The notes below the pieces were generated by a model. The model saw nothing but the letters and a program-made list of their open reading frames with translations. It had not been told where the DNA came from and did no database searches. This document shows positions 56,236 to 64,000 of a stretch of 64,000 bases of DNA, in pieces. How positions within the stretch are numbered: the stretch's first letter is position 1; every line of letters starts with the position of its first letter. Origin of the DNA: Rhizobacter sp. SG703 (GTDB lineage Bacteria; Pseudomonadota; Gammaproteobacteria; Burkholderiales; Burkholderiaceae_C); contig NZ_JAAZQK010000008.1 in NCBI RefSeq assembly GCF_012275445.1, positions 310,001 to 374,000 of the forward strand. The letters are read 5' to 3'. A program made the translations under genes and the position numbers.

Positions 56236-56901
56236 GTGGCCGCCCTGCTGAAGCTGCTCGGTCCGACCGACTACGCGGCGGCCGCGCAGGCGATGCGCGA
56301 GTTCACCGAACAGCGCGCGGCCGACACGCCGGACGAGATCTGGCTCTGCGAGCACGCGCCGGTCTACACGCAGGGGCTGGCCGGCAAGGCCGAGCACGTG
56401 CTGGACCCGCACGGCATCCCGGTGGTGCAGACGAACCGTGGCGGCCAGGTCACTTACCACGGCCCCGGGCAGGTGGTGGCCTACCCGCTGATCGACCTGC
56501 GCCGGCTCGGCATCTACGTGAAGGAATACGTCTACCGGCTGGAACACTGCGTCATCAAGACGCTGGAGGGCTTCGGCATCACCGGCCACCGGGTCGCGGG
56601 CGCGCCGGGCATCTACGTGAACCTGTCGGACCCGGCCGGGCATGCCGCGCTGAGCGGGCCGCGCGTCGATGAATTCGAGGGCCTGGGCAAGGTCGCCGCG
56701 CTGGGCATCAAGGTCAGCCGGCACTGCACGTACCACGGCGTCGCGCTGAACGTGGCGATGGACCTGAGCCCCTTCAGCGGCATCAACCCCTGCGGCTACG
56801 CCGGGCTGCAAACGGTCGACTTGGCTACACTGGGCGTCCGCACCGACTGGACCACCGCGGCGCAGCGGCTGGGCGACCGGCTCGCGTCGCACCTGAGCTG
56901 A
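56236..56901 (+). CDS. lipB: Octanoyl-[acyl-carrier protein]:protein N-octanoyltransferase
   Basis: 221 residues, GTG start. Motifs [21 protein letters not shown], catalytic Lys in [17 protein letters not shown] and Cys in [10 protein letters not shown]. Transfers octanoate from ACP to lipoyl domains, the step before LipA. Confidence 0.96.
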   Translation: MAALLKLLGPTDYAAAAQAMREFTEQRAADTPDEIWLCEHAPVYTQGLAGKAEHVLDPHGIPVVQTNRGGQVTYHGPGQVVAYPLIDLRRLGIYVKEYVYRLEHCVIKTLEGFGITGHRVAGAPGIYVNLSDPAGHAALSGPRVDEFEGLGKVAALGIKVSRHCTYHGVALNVAMDLSPFSGINPCGYAGLQTVDLATLGVRTDWTTAAQRLGDRLASHLS

Positions 56902-56945
56902 CACCCCTGAGCTGACCCGTCGGCCGCCCCAAGAAAGTACCCCCG

Positions 56946-57938
56946 ATGTCGACCGAGAACGTCATCCACCAGGCCCAGGACGCGGCCCACTACGACGCGA
57001 GCGCCAAGCAGAAGGCGCAGGCCAAGACGGCCCGCATCCCGATCAAGATCGTTGCCGCCGAGACGCTGAAGAAGCCGGACTGGATCCGCGTGAAGGCCGG
57101 CTCGCCGACCACCCGCTTCTACGAGATCAAGCAGATCCTGCGCGAGCACAAGCTGCACACGGTCTGCGAAGAGGCCTCGTGCCCGAACATCGGCGAATGC
57201 TTCGGCAAGGGCACGGCCACCTTCATGATCATGGGCGACAAGTGCACCCGGCGCTGCCCGTTCTGCGACGTCGGCCACGGCCGGCCGGATCCGCTGGATG
57301 CGGACGAGCCGCTGAACCTCGCGAAGACGATCGCGGCGCTGCGCCTGAAGTACGTCGTGATCACCAGCGTCGACCGCGACGACCTGCGCGACGGCGGCGC
57401 GGCCCATTTCGTCGAATGCATCCAGCGCACCCGCGAATTGTCGCCCGACACCCGCATCGAGATCCTGACGCCCGACTTCCGCGGCCGCATGGACCGCGCG
57501 CTGGAGATCCTGAAGGCGGCGCCGCCGGACGTGATGAACCACAACCTCGAGACTGCGCCGCGCCTGTACAAGGAAGCGCGCCCGGGCTCGGACTATGCGT
57601 ATTCGCTGAACCTGCTGAAGCGCTTCAAGGAATTCGCGCCGCACGTGCCGACCAAGAGCGGGCTGATGGTCGGCCTGGGCGAGACCGACGAAGAGATCCT
57701 GCAGGTGATGCGCGACATGCGCGCGCACGGCATCGACATGCTGACGATCGGCCAGTACCTCGCGCCGAGCGGCCACCACCTGCCGGTGCGGCGCTACGTG
57801 CACCCGGACACCTTCAAGATGTTCGAGGACGAGGCGCTGAAGATGGGCTTCACGCACGCCGCGGTCGGCGCAATGGTGCGTTCGAGCTACCACGCCGACC
57901 AGCAGGCGCACCAGGCCGGCGTCGCGAACGCCGTGTAG
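56946..57938 (+). CDS. lipA: Lipoyl synthase
   Basis: 330 residues, radical-SAM enzyme inserting two sulfurs. Auxiliary-cluster cysteines in [12 protein letters not shown] and radical-SAM CxxxCxxC in [14 protein letters not shown]-terminal [12 protein letters not shown] with the conserved Arg-Ser-Ser-Tyr. Ends 6 bases before a family B repeat. Confidence 0.98.
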   Translation: MSTENVIHQAQDAAHYDASAKQKAQAKTARIPIKIVAAETLKKPDWIRVKAGSPTTRFYEIKQILREHKLHTVCEEASCPNIGECFGKGTATFMIMGDKCTRRCPFCDVGHGRPDPLDADEPLNLAKTIAALRLKYVVITSVDRDDLRDGGAAHFVECIQRTRELSPDTRIEILTPDFRGRMDRALEILKAAPPDVMNHNLETAPRLYKEARPGSDYAYSLNLLKRFKEFAPHVPTKSGLMVGLGETDEEILQVMRDMRAHGIDMLTIGQYLAPSGHHLPVRRYVHPDTFKMFEDEALKMGFTHAAVGAMVRSSYHADQQAHQAGVANAV

Positions 57939-57944
57939 TGACTG

Positions 57945-58015
57945 CCCCTCGGTCGACGGGTACGTCGACCGATCCCCCAGGGGGATGCGCGCCGGCTTGG
58001 GGCGACCCGGCGCTC
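57945..58015 (-). repeat. Dispersed intergenic repeat, copy 2 (family B)
   Basis: Reverse complement of the element at 48707-48778, with matching order of blocks: GAGCGCCGGG, CGCCCCAAGC, CGCATCCCC, GGGGATCGGTCGAC, CGTCGACCGAGGGG. GGTCGAC/GTCGACC can pair. Sits between convergent lipA and the TlpA-like gene. Confidence 0.85.
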
Positions 58016-58021
58016 TGCCCG

Positions 58022-58540
58022 CTAGGCTTCGGCCAGCAGTTTTTCGACCAGCGCGTGCAGCGCCGCGAAGTCCGGCTGGCCGACATAGCGCTTGACGATC
58101 TCGCCGCGCTTGTTGATCAGCACCGTGGTCGGCGTGCCGTCGATCGGGCCGAAGCGGTCGGCCACCGCGCCGGTGTTGTCGATCACGACGGTGAACGGCA
58201 GGCGCCGCGATTCGGCGAAGTGGATCACCGAGGCCGGCGGGTCGTAGCTCATCGCCACCGCCAGCGTCTCGAAGCCGCGCGCCTTGAACCGGTTGTGGGT
58301 GTCGATCACCTGCGGCATCTCGTGCACGCAGGTCGAGCAGGTGGTGGCCCAGAAGTTGACCAGCACGACCTGCCCCTTCAACTGCGCGACACTGCCGCGG
58401 CTGCCGTCGAGGCGGGTGAACGCGGCGTCGGGCGCCATCTGCGGCCGGTCGTCGCCCGACAGCACGGCATAAGCCCCACAGGCCGCTGCTGCGATTGCCA
58501 GAACAGTCGACGCAACGGCAAGATGGCGGGTCAATTTCAT
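58022..58540 (-). CDS. TlpA/ResA-like thiol-disulfide reductase
   Basis: 172 residues: N-terminal hydrophobic anchor (LAVASTVLAIAAAACGAYAV), thioredoxin fold with the CxxC in WATTCSTCVHEMP (Cys68, Cys71) and GTPTTVLINKRGEIVKRYVG. The Trp-x-x-x-Cys context fits TlpA-like periplasmic reductases. ATG 58540; a TTG at 58558 would add six residues. Start codon lies only 12 bases from the divergent gene's start. Confidence 0.92.
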   Translation of the reverse strand: MKLTRHLAVASTVLAIAAAACGAYAVLSGDDRPQMAPDAAFTRLDGSRGSVAQLKGQVVLVNFWATTCSTCVHEMPQVIDTHNRFKARGFETLAVAMSYDPPASVIHFAESRRLPFTVVIDNTGAVADRFGPIDGTPTTVLINKRGEIVKRYVGQPDFAALHALVEKLLAEA

Positions 58541-58552
58541 GGGATGCGATCG

Positions 58553-59254
58553 ATGCAACGGAGAAAGTTTACGTCAGGGGCGTTCGCGGGCCTGGGCCTG
58601 GGGTTGGGTCTGTGGACTTGGAACGGCTCGGCCTGGGCCTTCAGCCTGAGCGAAGGCGATGCCGCTTCGGGCATCCGGGCGGCGCTGGAGCGAGGCGCGG
58701 TGTCGGCGGTCAGCCTGCTCGGCCGGCCCGACGGTTTCCTCGCGAACCCGAAGGTGCACATCCCGTTGCCCGGCTTCCTGAACGATGCCGCGCGCTTCCT
58801 GAGGGCGACCGGCCAGCAACGCCGCGTCGACGAGCTCGAGACCTCGTTGAACCGCGCCGCCGAGGCCGCGGTGCCGGAAGCGAAGACGCTGCTGGTCGGC
58901 GCCGTCAAGAGCATGAGCGTCGACGATGCGAAGGGCATCCTGACCGGCGGCGACGGCTCGGTGACGCAGTTTTTCTCGGACAAGACCCGCGAGCCGCTGG
59001 GCGTGCGCTTCCTGCCGATCGTCAAGCGCGCGACCGAGAAGGTGTCGCTGGTCGACAAGTACAACGCGGTGGCCGGCAAGGCGGCGAGCTTCGGGCTGCT
59101 GAAGCCGCAGGACGCCAACATCCACAGCTACGTGACGGAGAAGGCGCTCGACGGGCTGTTCGTGATGATCGGCGAAGAAGAGCACAAGATCCGCGAGAAC
59201 CCGGTCGCGACCGGGAGCGCGATCCTGAAGAAGGTGTTCGGCAGCCTCAAGTAG
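58553..59254 (+). CDS. DUF4197 family exported protein
   Basis: 233 residues. Twin-arginine-like QRRKFTSGAFAGLGLGLGLW at the N-terminus suggests Tat export. The body matches DUF4197 in layout: SEGDAASGIRAALERGAVSAVSLLG, NPKVHIPLPGFLNDAARFLRATGQ, DDAKGILTGGDGSVTQFF. Function unknown. ATG 58544 is also in frame. Confidence 0.85.
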   Translation: MQRRKFTSGAFAGLGLGLGLWTWNGSAWAFSLSEGDAASGIRAALERGAVSAVSLLGRPDGFLANPKVHIPLPGFLNDAARFLRATGQQRRVDELETSLNRAAEAAVPEAKTLLVGAVKSMSVDDAKGILTGGDGSVTQFFSDKTREPLGVRFLPIVKRATEKVSLVDKYNAVAGKAASFGLLKPQDANIHSYVTEKALDGLFVMIGEEEHKIRENPVATGSAILKKVFGSLK

Positions 59255-60392
59255 TCTTCGACAGCTCGAACATCAGCGCCGACGGCAGCGAGGTCAGGAT
59301 CGCGTCGCGCCCGACGCGCGCCATGTTCAGCCCGCCGAAGCCCGAGATCTCGAAGGCGTTGCCTTCTTCGATGATCTCGATGAACACCACCTCGGAGCCA
59401 GCCGAATCGACCTCGCTGCGCAGCTCGTTGAAGCGGTCGCCGCGCAGCACCGCCTCGACGACGATCGCATGCGGCAGGCCGCTGCGGCAGAAGTCGCGGG
59501 CTTCCTCGATCGAGGTCACGAAGTCGACCAGCAGGCCCATGTTGCGCACTGCGTCGCGCACCTGCACGCGCACGTCGCGCCGCGACGCAACCACCAGCAC
59601 GTGGCTGCCGGCCAGCGGCTTGGTGCGGGACGACGGTGCGAAGCCGCGGTCGAGTTCGAGGATGCTGAGGCCTTCGAGCTGCTCGCTGACGGTGCGCGGG
59701 AATTCGATCGACAGCGTCACGTGGCTGCCTTCGATCTTGCGTTCGATCGGCAGGCCCATCGTCCACGCGGTCTGCTCGAGCAGGCGCCAGTCGATCGAAT
59801 CCAGCGGCGAGCCGTCTTCCACCGTGGCCGGCGGCAGGTCGGCCTGGTCTTCGGGCTGGTAGGCGAACCTGCTGACCAGGCGCGCATGCGTCGGCCAGGT
59901 CTTGATGTCGATGCGGTACTCGATGGTCGACTGCGCATGGCGCAGCGACCAGTCGAGCAGCGAGTTGAACAGGCTGAACAGCAGCGAGGCATCGACGATC
60001 ACGTCGGCCGGCTTCAGGATCTGCTTGATGTGGATGCCGCGCGCCTGGGTTTCGGCCGCGCGCTGCGTCAGCACGTCCTTCAGCGTCTGCGTCAGCGGCA
60101 GGCGTTCGTGCGTCTGGCGCAGCCGGCCGGAGGCCAGGCGGCCGAGTTGCTGGCCGGCGATGCTGATCGCGCGGGCCCGCTGCAGCTCTTCAGCCAGGCA
60201 GCGCAGGCTGACGCGGTCGATGCGGCCGGTGCCGGCGAGGGTCATGACGCGCTCCAACGCGCTGGTCAGCGGGGTCGCCATTTCGGCGCTGAGCTCGCTG
60301 ACGACATCCCGCCAGTGGTCCCGCTCTTCCGGCTCGTGGCCGGCATCGTGGTGAGCGGGTGCGACTGCGCGGTCGAGTTCGGTCATGTCCAT
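59247..60392 (-). CDS. Degenerate hybrid sensor-like protein (pseudokinase plus pseudoreceiver)
   Basis: 381 residues, not a catalytic kinase. Residues about 27-90 resemble a HisKA dimerisation helix pair, but where HELRTPL would be the sequence is AEMATPL, so the phospho-acceptor His is missing. Residues about 100-235 resemble an HATPase fold (LLFSLFNSLLDWSLRHAQS) without G1/G2 glycine boxes. Residues about 255-381 have receiver-like alternation (HVLVVASRRDVRVQVRDAVRNMG, AIVVEAVLRG) but no acidic pair, no phospho-Asp and no conserved Lys. Possibly a protein-interaction scaffold. Confidence 0.65.
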   Translation of the reverse strand: MDMTELDRAVAPAHHDAGHEPEERDHWRDVVSELSAEMATPLTSALERVMTLAGTGRIDRVSLRCLAEELQRARAISIAGQQLGRLASGRLRQTHERLPLTQTLKDVLTQRAAETQARGIHIKQILKPADVIVDASLLFSLFNSLLDWSLRHAQSTIEYRIDIKTWPTHARLVSRFAYQPEDQADLPPATVEDGSPLDSIDWRLLEQTAWTMGLPIERKIEGSHVTLSIEFPRTVSEQLEGLSILELDRGFAPSSRTKPLAGSHVLVVASRRDVRVQVRDAVRNMGLLVDFVTSIEEARDFCRSGLPHAIVVEAVLRGDRFNELRSEVDSAGSEVVFIEIIEEGNAFEISGFGGLNMARVGRDAILTSLPSALMFELSKTT

Positions 60393-60526
60393 GTTGGCGT
60401 CCCTGTCCGTGAAAGAACGGCTTGTGCGGGTTTGTCACCCTTGGTTGCAAGTGTCGTTCACACAGATGGGCGTGGTCACCCCCCGATCGCGCAAATCCCC
60501 CGAGGTCGGGGGTGTCGCGGCGTCAG

Positions 60527-61786
60527 TTAAATGGCCTTCTGACGACGCAGCTCCGCACGCTCGGCATCGGACCAGCCGAACTCGGCCAGCACCTCGTCGG
60601 TGTGCTCGCCCAGCAGCGGCGGAGCGCGGCGGTACTGCACCGGCGTATCGGACAGCTTCATCGGGCTTGCGACGACGCGCAGCGTGTCGGCCAGCGGGTG
60701 CGGCATCGGCACGGTCATGCCGCGGGACTGCACCTGCGGATCGGCGAACACCTCGGCCAGGTCGTTGATCGCGCCGCACGGCACCTTCGCGGCCTCGAGG
60801 GCCGACAGCCAGCGCTGCTTCGGACGGGCCGCGATCAGTTCCGCCAGCAGCGGCACCAGCACGGCACGGTGGCGCACGCGGTCGGCATTGCGGGCGAAGC
60901 GCGGATCGGCGGCCAGTTCCGGGCGGCCGGCCACCTCGCAGAACCTGGCGAACTGGCCGTCGTTGCCGACCGCGAGGATCATGTGGCCGTCCGAGGTTTC
61001 GAACACCTGGTACGGGACGATGTTCTGGTGCGCGTTGCCGGCGCGGGCCGGCGCGACGCCGGTGGCGAGGAAGTTGGCGCCGAGGTTCGCGAGCATCGCG
61101 ACCTGCGTGTCGAGCAGCGCCATGTCGACCGCCTGGCCCTGGCCGGTGGCGTCGCGGTGGCGCAGTGCGGCCAGGATCGCGACGCTCGCGTACATGCCGG
61201 TGAACAGGTCGGCCACCGCGACGCCGACCTTCTGCGGGCCGCCGCCGGGCAGGTCGTCGCGTTCGCCGGTCACGCTCATCAGGCCGCCGATGCCCTGGAT
61301 CGCGTAGTCGTAGCCGGCGCGGTCGGCATACGGGCCGGTCTGGCCGAAGCCGGTGACCGAGCAGTAGACGAGCCGCGGGTACAGCGCTCGCAGCGTGGCG
61401 GCGTCCAGCCCGTAGCGGGCCATGTCGCCGACCTTGAAGTTCTCGATGAACACGTCGCACTGCGCCGCCAGCCGGCGGATCAGCGCCTGGCCTTCCGGTT
61501 GCGCGATGTCGACCGTGATCGAGCGCTTGTTGCGGTTGGCGCCGAGGTAGTAGGCGGCCTCGGCGGTGTCCTCGCCGTCGCGTCCCGTCAGGAACGGCGG
61601 GCCCCAGCCGCGGGTGTCGTCGCCGCCGCTGCCGTTGCGCAGCGGGCGCTCGACCTTGATCACGTCGGCGCCCAGGTCGGCCAGCGTCTGGGTGCACCAG
61701 GGGCCGGCCAGCACCCGCGACAGGTCGAGGACGCGAATGCCGGACAGCGGCAGGGGCGTGGGAGAGGAGGTGCTCATGCGGGCCAT
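60527..61786 (-). CDS. CaiB/BaiF family CoA transferase
   Basis: 419 residues. Class III CoA-transferase features: GIRVLDLSRVLAGPWCTQTLADLGADVIKVE, NRNKRSITVDI, FIENFKVG, and RAGYDYAIQG with the catalytic Asp region. Start codon is 61786 or 61777 (Met4); neither has a clear Shine-Dalgarno. Moves CoA between carboxylic acids; substrate unknown. Confidence 0.9.
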   Translation of the reverse strand: MARMSTSSPTPLPLSGIRVLDLSRVLAGPWCTQTLADLGADVIKVERPLRNGSGGDDTRGWGPPFLTGRDGEDTAEAAYYLGANRNKRSITVDIAQPEGQALIRRLAAQCDVFIENFKVGDMARYGLDAATLRALYPRLVYCSVTGFGQTGPYADRAGYDYAIQGIGGLMSVTGERDDLPGGGPQKVGVAVADLFTGMYASVAILAALRHRDATGQGQAVDMALLDTQVAMLANLGANFLATGVAPARAGNAHQNIVPYQVFETSDGHMILAVGNDGQFARFCEVAGRPELAADPRFARNADRVRHRAVLVPLLAELIAARPKQRWLSALEAAKVPCGAINDLAEVFADPQVQSRGMTVPMPHPLADTLRVVASPMKLSDTPVQYRRAPPLLGEHTDEVLAEFGWSDAERAELRRQKAI

Positions 61787-61804
61787 TGTGGCGCTGCGGG
61801 CCGG

Positions 61805-61810
61805 GATAAT
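61805..61810 (+). promoter_or_regulatory. Possible -10 (GATAAT) of the small lipoprotein gene
   Basis: GATAAT ends six bases before the ATG at 61817, followed by CGGCCG as at ruvB; no Shine-Dalgarno. Confidence 0.4.
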
Positions 61811-61816
61811 CGGCCG

Positions 61817-62335
61817 ATGCCATCCCCTCGCCTCTGCGCCGCCGCCTGCCTGGCCCTGGCGGCCTGCACGCCGTCGCTCGATTGGCGCGAAGTGCGCCCT
61901 GCCGGCGGTGGGGTGCTCGCGCTGTTCCCGTGCCGACCGTCGCATGACGAGCGGACCGTGCCGCTGGCCGGTGCGCCGGCGACGGTGGCGCTGCAGTCGT
62001 GCCAGGCCGCCGGCGCGACCTTCGCGCTCAGCTTCACCGACGTGCAGGACCCTGCGCGTGTCGCCGCGACGATCGACGCGTTGCGCACGGCGGCCGGCGG
62101 CAACCTGGGCGGCGCGCCGGTCGTGGGCGCCGCGGCCGCGGTGGCCGGCATGACCCCGAACCCGCTGGCGCAGCGGGTCGGTGTCGACGGGCGCTTCCCG
62201 GACGGCACGGCCGTGCGCGAGGAGCTGCTGTTCTTCGTCAAGGGCACCGTGGTCTACCAGGCGACCGTGCTCGGTGCGCGTGTGGATGCGTCGGCGGTCG
62301 ACACCTTTTTCGACGGTTTGAAGCTGGGCGGATGA
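61817..62335 (+). CDS. Small putative lipoprotein
   Basis: 172 residues. LAACLALAAC gives a lipobox Cys at about residue 17. The mature part (LALFPCRPSHDERTVPLAGAP, ELLFFVKGTVVYQATVLG, VDTFFDGLKL) looks like a small beta-rich domain as in other betaproteobacterial lipoproteins of unknown function. Divergent from the CoA transferase with about 30 bases between start codons. Confidence 0.75.
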   Translation: MPSPRLCAAACLALAACTPSLDWREVRPAGGGVLALFPCRPSHDERTVPLAGAPATVALQSCQAAGATFALSFTDVQDPARVAATIDALRTAAGGNLGGAPVVGAAAAVAGMTPNPLAQRVGVDGRFPDGTAVREELLFFVKGTVVYQATVLGARVDASAVDTFFDGLKLGG

Positions 62336-62487
62336 CCTCGTCCAGCGCCGCATGACGCCGGCGTGTCAGCGCGTGGCGGCCCGCCAGCGTTGTAGACAGA
62401 TGCCGGTTTGGTGCACATCTGTGGTTTTTGTGGCGAGTCGATGCCACAGCGTTGGCCTCGGCCACCAAGTCGGCGGCTCGAACTGCC

Positions 62488-62493
62488 GATAAT
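62488..62493 (+). promoter_or_regulatory. Possible -10 (GATAAT) of the EIIA gene
   Basis: GATAAT ends eight bases before the ATG at 62502; the preceding bases GCC match those at ruvB. Confidence 0.35.
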
Positions 62494-62501
62494 CGAAAAC
62501 C

Positions 62502-62951
62502 ATGCCCGGTCTTCTCATCATTGCCCACGCGCCGCTGGCGTCATCGCTGAAAGCGGTGGCCCAGCACACCTTCCCGGACTGTGCGCGGTCGGTCGAGGCG
62601 CTCGACGTGCTGCCCGGCACGCCGGTCGAGGAGGTCGAGCGCCAGGCGCGCGAGATGCTGGGTCGCGTGAGCAACCCCGATGCGCTGATTTTTGCCGACG
62701 TGTTCGGCGCCACCCCCTGCAACGTGGCGCAACGCCTCGCCGACGGCCTGCACGTGAAGGTCATCGCCGGCGTCAACGTGCCGATGCTGTGGCGCTCTCT
62801 TTGCTATGCCGACGAATCCCTCGACGCGATGGCGGCCCGTGCGATGGCTGGCGCCACGCAGGGCGTGATGCAAGTGGCCTCCGCGCGCCCGCAGAACCAG
62901 GCCTTCAAACCAGGCGGAAATGACCAAAACCAGCATCACCATCAGCAATAA
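62502..62951 (+). CDS. PTS EIIA-Man family component
   Basis: 149 residues, phospho-acceptor His9 in LLIIAHAPLASSLK, then DALIFADVFGATPCNVAQRL, VIAGVNVPMLWRSLCY. Part of a regulatory PTS (no membrane EII here). The last 30-odd bases overlap the ptsH start, producing a Gln/His-rich tail (NDQNQHHHQQ). Confidence 0.93.
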   Translation: MPGLLIIAHAPLASSLKAVAQHTFPDCARSVEALDVLPGTPVEEVERQAREMLGRVSNPDALIFADVFGATPCNVAQRLADGLHVKVIAGVNVPMLWRSLCYADESLDAMAARAMAGATQGVMQVASARPQNQAFKPGGNDQNQHHHQQ

Positions 62952-63189
62952 GCTCGGCCTGCACGCCCGTGCCTCGGCCAAGCTCAGCAAGCTTGCAGGC
63001 AGTTTCCAGTGCGAGATCCTGATGAGCCGCAACGGCCGCCAGGTCAATGCCAAGAGCATCATGGGCGTCATGATGCTGGCCGCCGGGATCGGCACCGAGG
63101 TCGAACTCGAAACCGTCGGCGCCGACGAAGAGGCTGCGATGCAGGCCCTCGTCGCACTGATCAACGACAAGTTCGGCGAAGGCGAGTGA
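62920..63189 (+). CDS. ptsH: Phosphocarrier protein HPr
   Basis: 89 residues: His15 in KLGLHARASA and Ser46 in NAKSIMGVMMLAA are both present, so HPr can receive phosphate from EI and from HprK (gene at 20633). Overlaps the EIIA-Man gene by 32 bases in another frame. No EI gene follows in the window. Confidence 0.97.
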   Translation: MTKTSITISNKLGLHARASAKLSKLAGSFQCEILMSRNGRQVNAKSIMGVMMLAAGIGTEVELETVGADEEAAMQALVALINDKFGEGE

Positions 63190-63228
63190 CGCCGGCGCGC
63201 GCTCCGGGGCCGTGGCCCCGGGCGCCGC

Positions 63229-64000
63229 TCACTGCCCCAGGAAGTGCTTGCGGTAGCGCAGCGGCAGGTCGGCGATGCGCATCAGCATCGGCAGGTCGGC
63301 GGTGTTGAAGTCGGGATCCCAGGCCGGCGGGCCCAGCACCCTGGCGCCGCAGCGCAGGTAGCCCTTGATCAGCGCGGGCGCCTCGACGACCAAATCGTGC
63401 TGCAACTCGTCGACCGGCAGCGCGAGCCGTGGCTGCACCTGCAGCTCGATCGGCGCCAGGTGCGTGTGGCGCAGCTGCTCCCACAGGCTGGCGGCGAAGT
63501 GGCCGCCGTCGCGCATGCTGACGCTTGCGCAGCCGACCATCGTGTCCAGCTTGTTGCGCACCATGAATTCGGCCAGCGCGCCCCACAGCGCCAGGATCGC
63601 GCCGCCCGAACGCCAGGCCGGGTGCACGCAGGAACGGCCCAGTTCCACCATCGTCGAGCGCAGCGGGCGCAGCCGGGTCAGGTCGAACTCGGTCTCGCTG
63701 TACAGGCCGCCGATGCGGCGTGCCGAATCCGGCGTCAGCACGCGGTAGGTGCCAATCACCGGGCCGGGGTCGCCGCGCTCGCCGGGGGCGCGGACCAGCA
63801 GGTGCTCGCAGAACGGGTCGAACATGTCGATGTCGTGGCCGGCCGGCGAGCCGTGCGGCACGCTCAGGCGCGCGCCCATCTCTTCCGCGAAAACCAAGTG
63901 CCTCAGGCGCTGCGCCTGGCGAACTTCGTCTTCATCGCGTGCCCAAACAATTTCCAGCTGAGCAGCATCGATCCGGCGCGCTTGTGGAGTGGGTGAGCTT
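63229..64000 (-). CDS. Ornithine N-acyltransferase-like (OlsB/GNAT) protein, 5' truncated
   Basis: The frame is open to the right edge (257 codons visible), so the start lies beyond base 64000; an earlier TTG at 63897 is internal. Family blocks: ARDEDEVRQAQRLRHLVFAEE, VIGTYRVLTP, YSETEFDLTRL, ELGRSCVHPAWRSGG, and C-terminal GYLRCGARVLGPPAWDPDFNTADLPML. GNAT fold transferring an acyl chain from ACP to ornithine, first step of ornithine-lipid synthesis; a partner olsA is not visible. Confidence 0.88.
   Translation of the reverse strand, partial: SSPTPQARRIDAAQLEIVWARDEDEVRQAQRLRHLVFAEEMGARLSVPHGSPAGHDIDMFDPFCEHLLVRAPGERGDPGPVIGTYRVLTPDSARRIGGLYSETEFDLTRLRPLRSTMVELGRSCVHPAWRSGGAILALWGALAEFMVRNKLDTMVGCASVSMRDGGHFAASLWEQLRHTHLAPIELQVQPRLALPVDELQHDLVVEAPALIKGYLRCGARVLGPPAWDPDFNTADLPMLMRIADLPLRYRKHFLGQ

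Overview
The window is about 64 kb of very GC-rich, densely coded bacterial chromosome. Gene content and order (hpf-ptsN-hprK, fur next to bamE, glnE next to a nitrilase, dacC-type gene-dat-ybeD-lipB-lipA, ybeZ-ybeY, a ThiD-ThiE fusion behind a TPP riboswitch, fused indolepyruvate oxidoreductase) point to a betaproteobacterium of the order Burkholderiales, probably near the Leptothrix/Rubrivivax/Methylibium group. No species is assigned. I see no rRNA, tRNA, CRISPR array, prophage or insertion sequence. The two edge genes are cut by the window: indolepyruvate oxidoreductase at the left and an OlsB-like acyltransferase at the right.

Layout. 1-7230: end of indolepyruvate:ferredoxin oxidoreductase, a leaderless-secretion (no signal peptide) subtilase followed by a tiny I9-like protein, a short LMW phosphatase-like protein, PldA and a two-CBM chitinase with long Ala-Pro linkers. 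7397-11709: a tightly overlapped five-gene minus-strand operon (periplasmic helical-repeat protein, ABC ATPase, FtsX-like permease, LolA-like protein, C-terminal-Phe beta-barrel), the best candidate here for an undescribed trans-envelope system. 11855-17403: TPP riboswitch and thiC-thiO-thiS-thiG-thiDE. 17449-22732: ExbB/ExbD, DapB, BamE, Fur, HprK, PtsN, Hpf. 22994-29357: CorA, then a cyclopropane-synthase-like/DUF1365/FAD-oxidoreductase operon beside a periplasmic glutathione peroxidase and a MerR regulator carrying both cobalamin signatures of CarH/LitR light sensors.

29461-39444: ferritin-like protein, RfaE2, DMT transporter, rhombosortase, GlnE, nitrilase, sterol-desaturase-like protein, acetoacetate-decarboxylase-like protein with an AraC regulator, and a small unknown protein. 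39463-45150: ruvB and ruvA on the minus strand separated by a plus-strand copper-type cluster (DUF2946, TonB-dependent receptor, PCu(A)C), with ruvA coupled to a LuxR-type response regulator; its histidine kinase follows. 47224-57938: PhoH/YbeZ-YbeY, a second CorA, HemB/HemJ divergon, VanZ, [2Fe-2S] protein, hydrolase, D,D-carboxypeptidase, D-amino-acid transaminase, YbeD, LipB, LipA. 58022-64000: TlpA-like thioredoxin, DUF4197, a sensor-like protein without catalytic residues, CaiB/BaiF CoA transferase, small lipoprotein, EIIA-Man, HPr, OlsB-like acyltransferase.

Cross-cutting signals: several genes lack a Shine-Dalgarno and instead carry an AT-rich hexamer (GATAAT/TAAAAT type) ending 6-8 bases before the ATG, which suggests leaderless mRNAs; and at least two families of dispersed intergenic repeats sit directly after stop codons, one of them apparently supplying the N-terminus of the beta-barrel gene.
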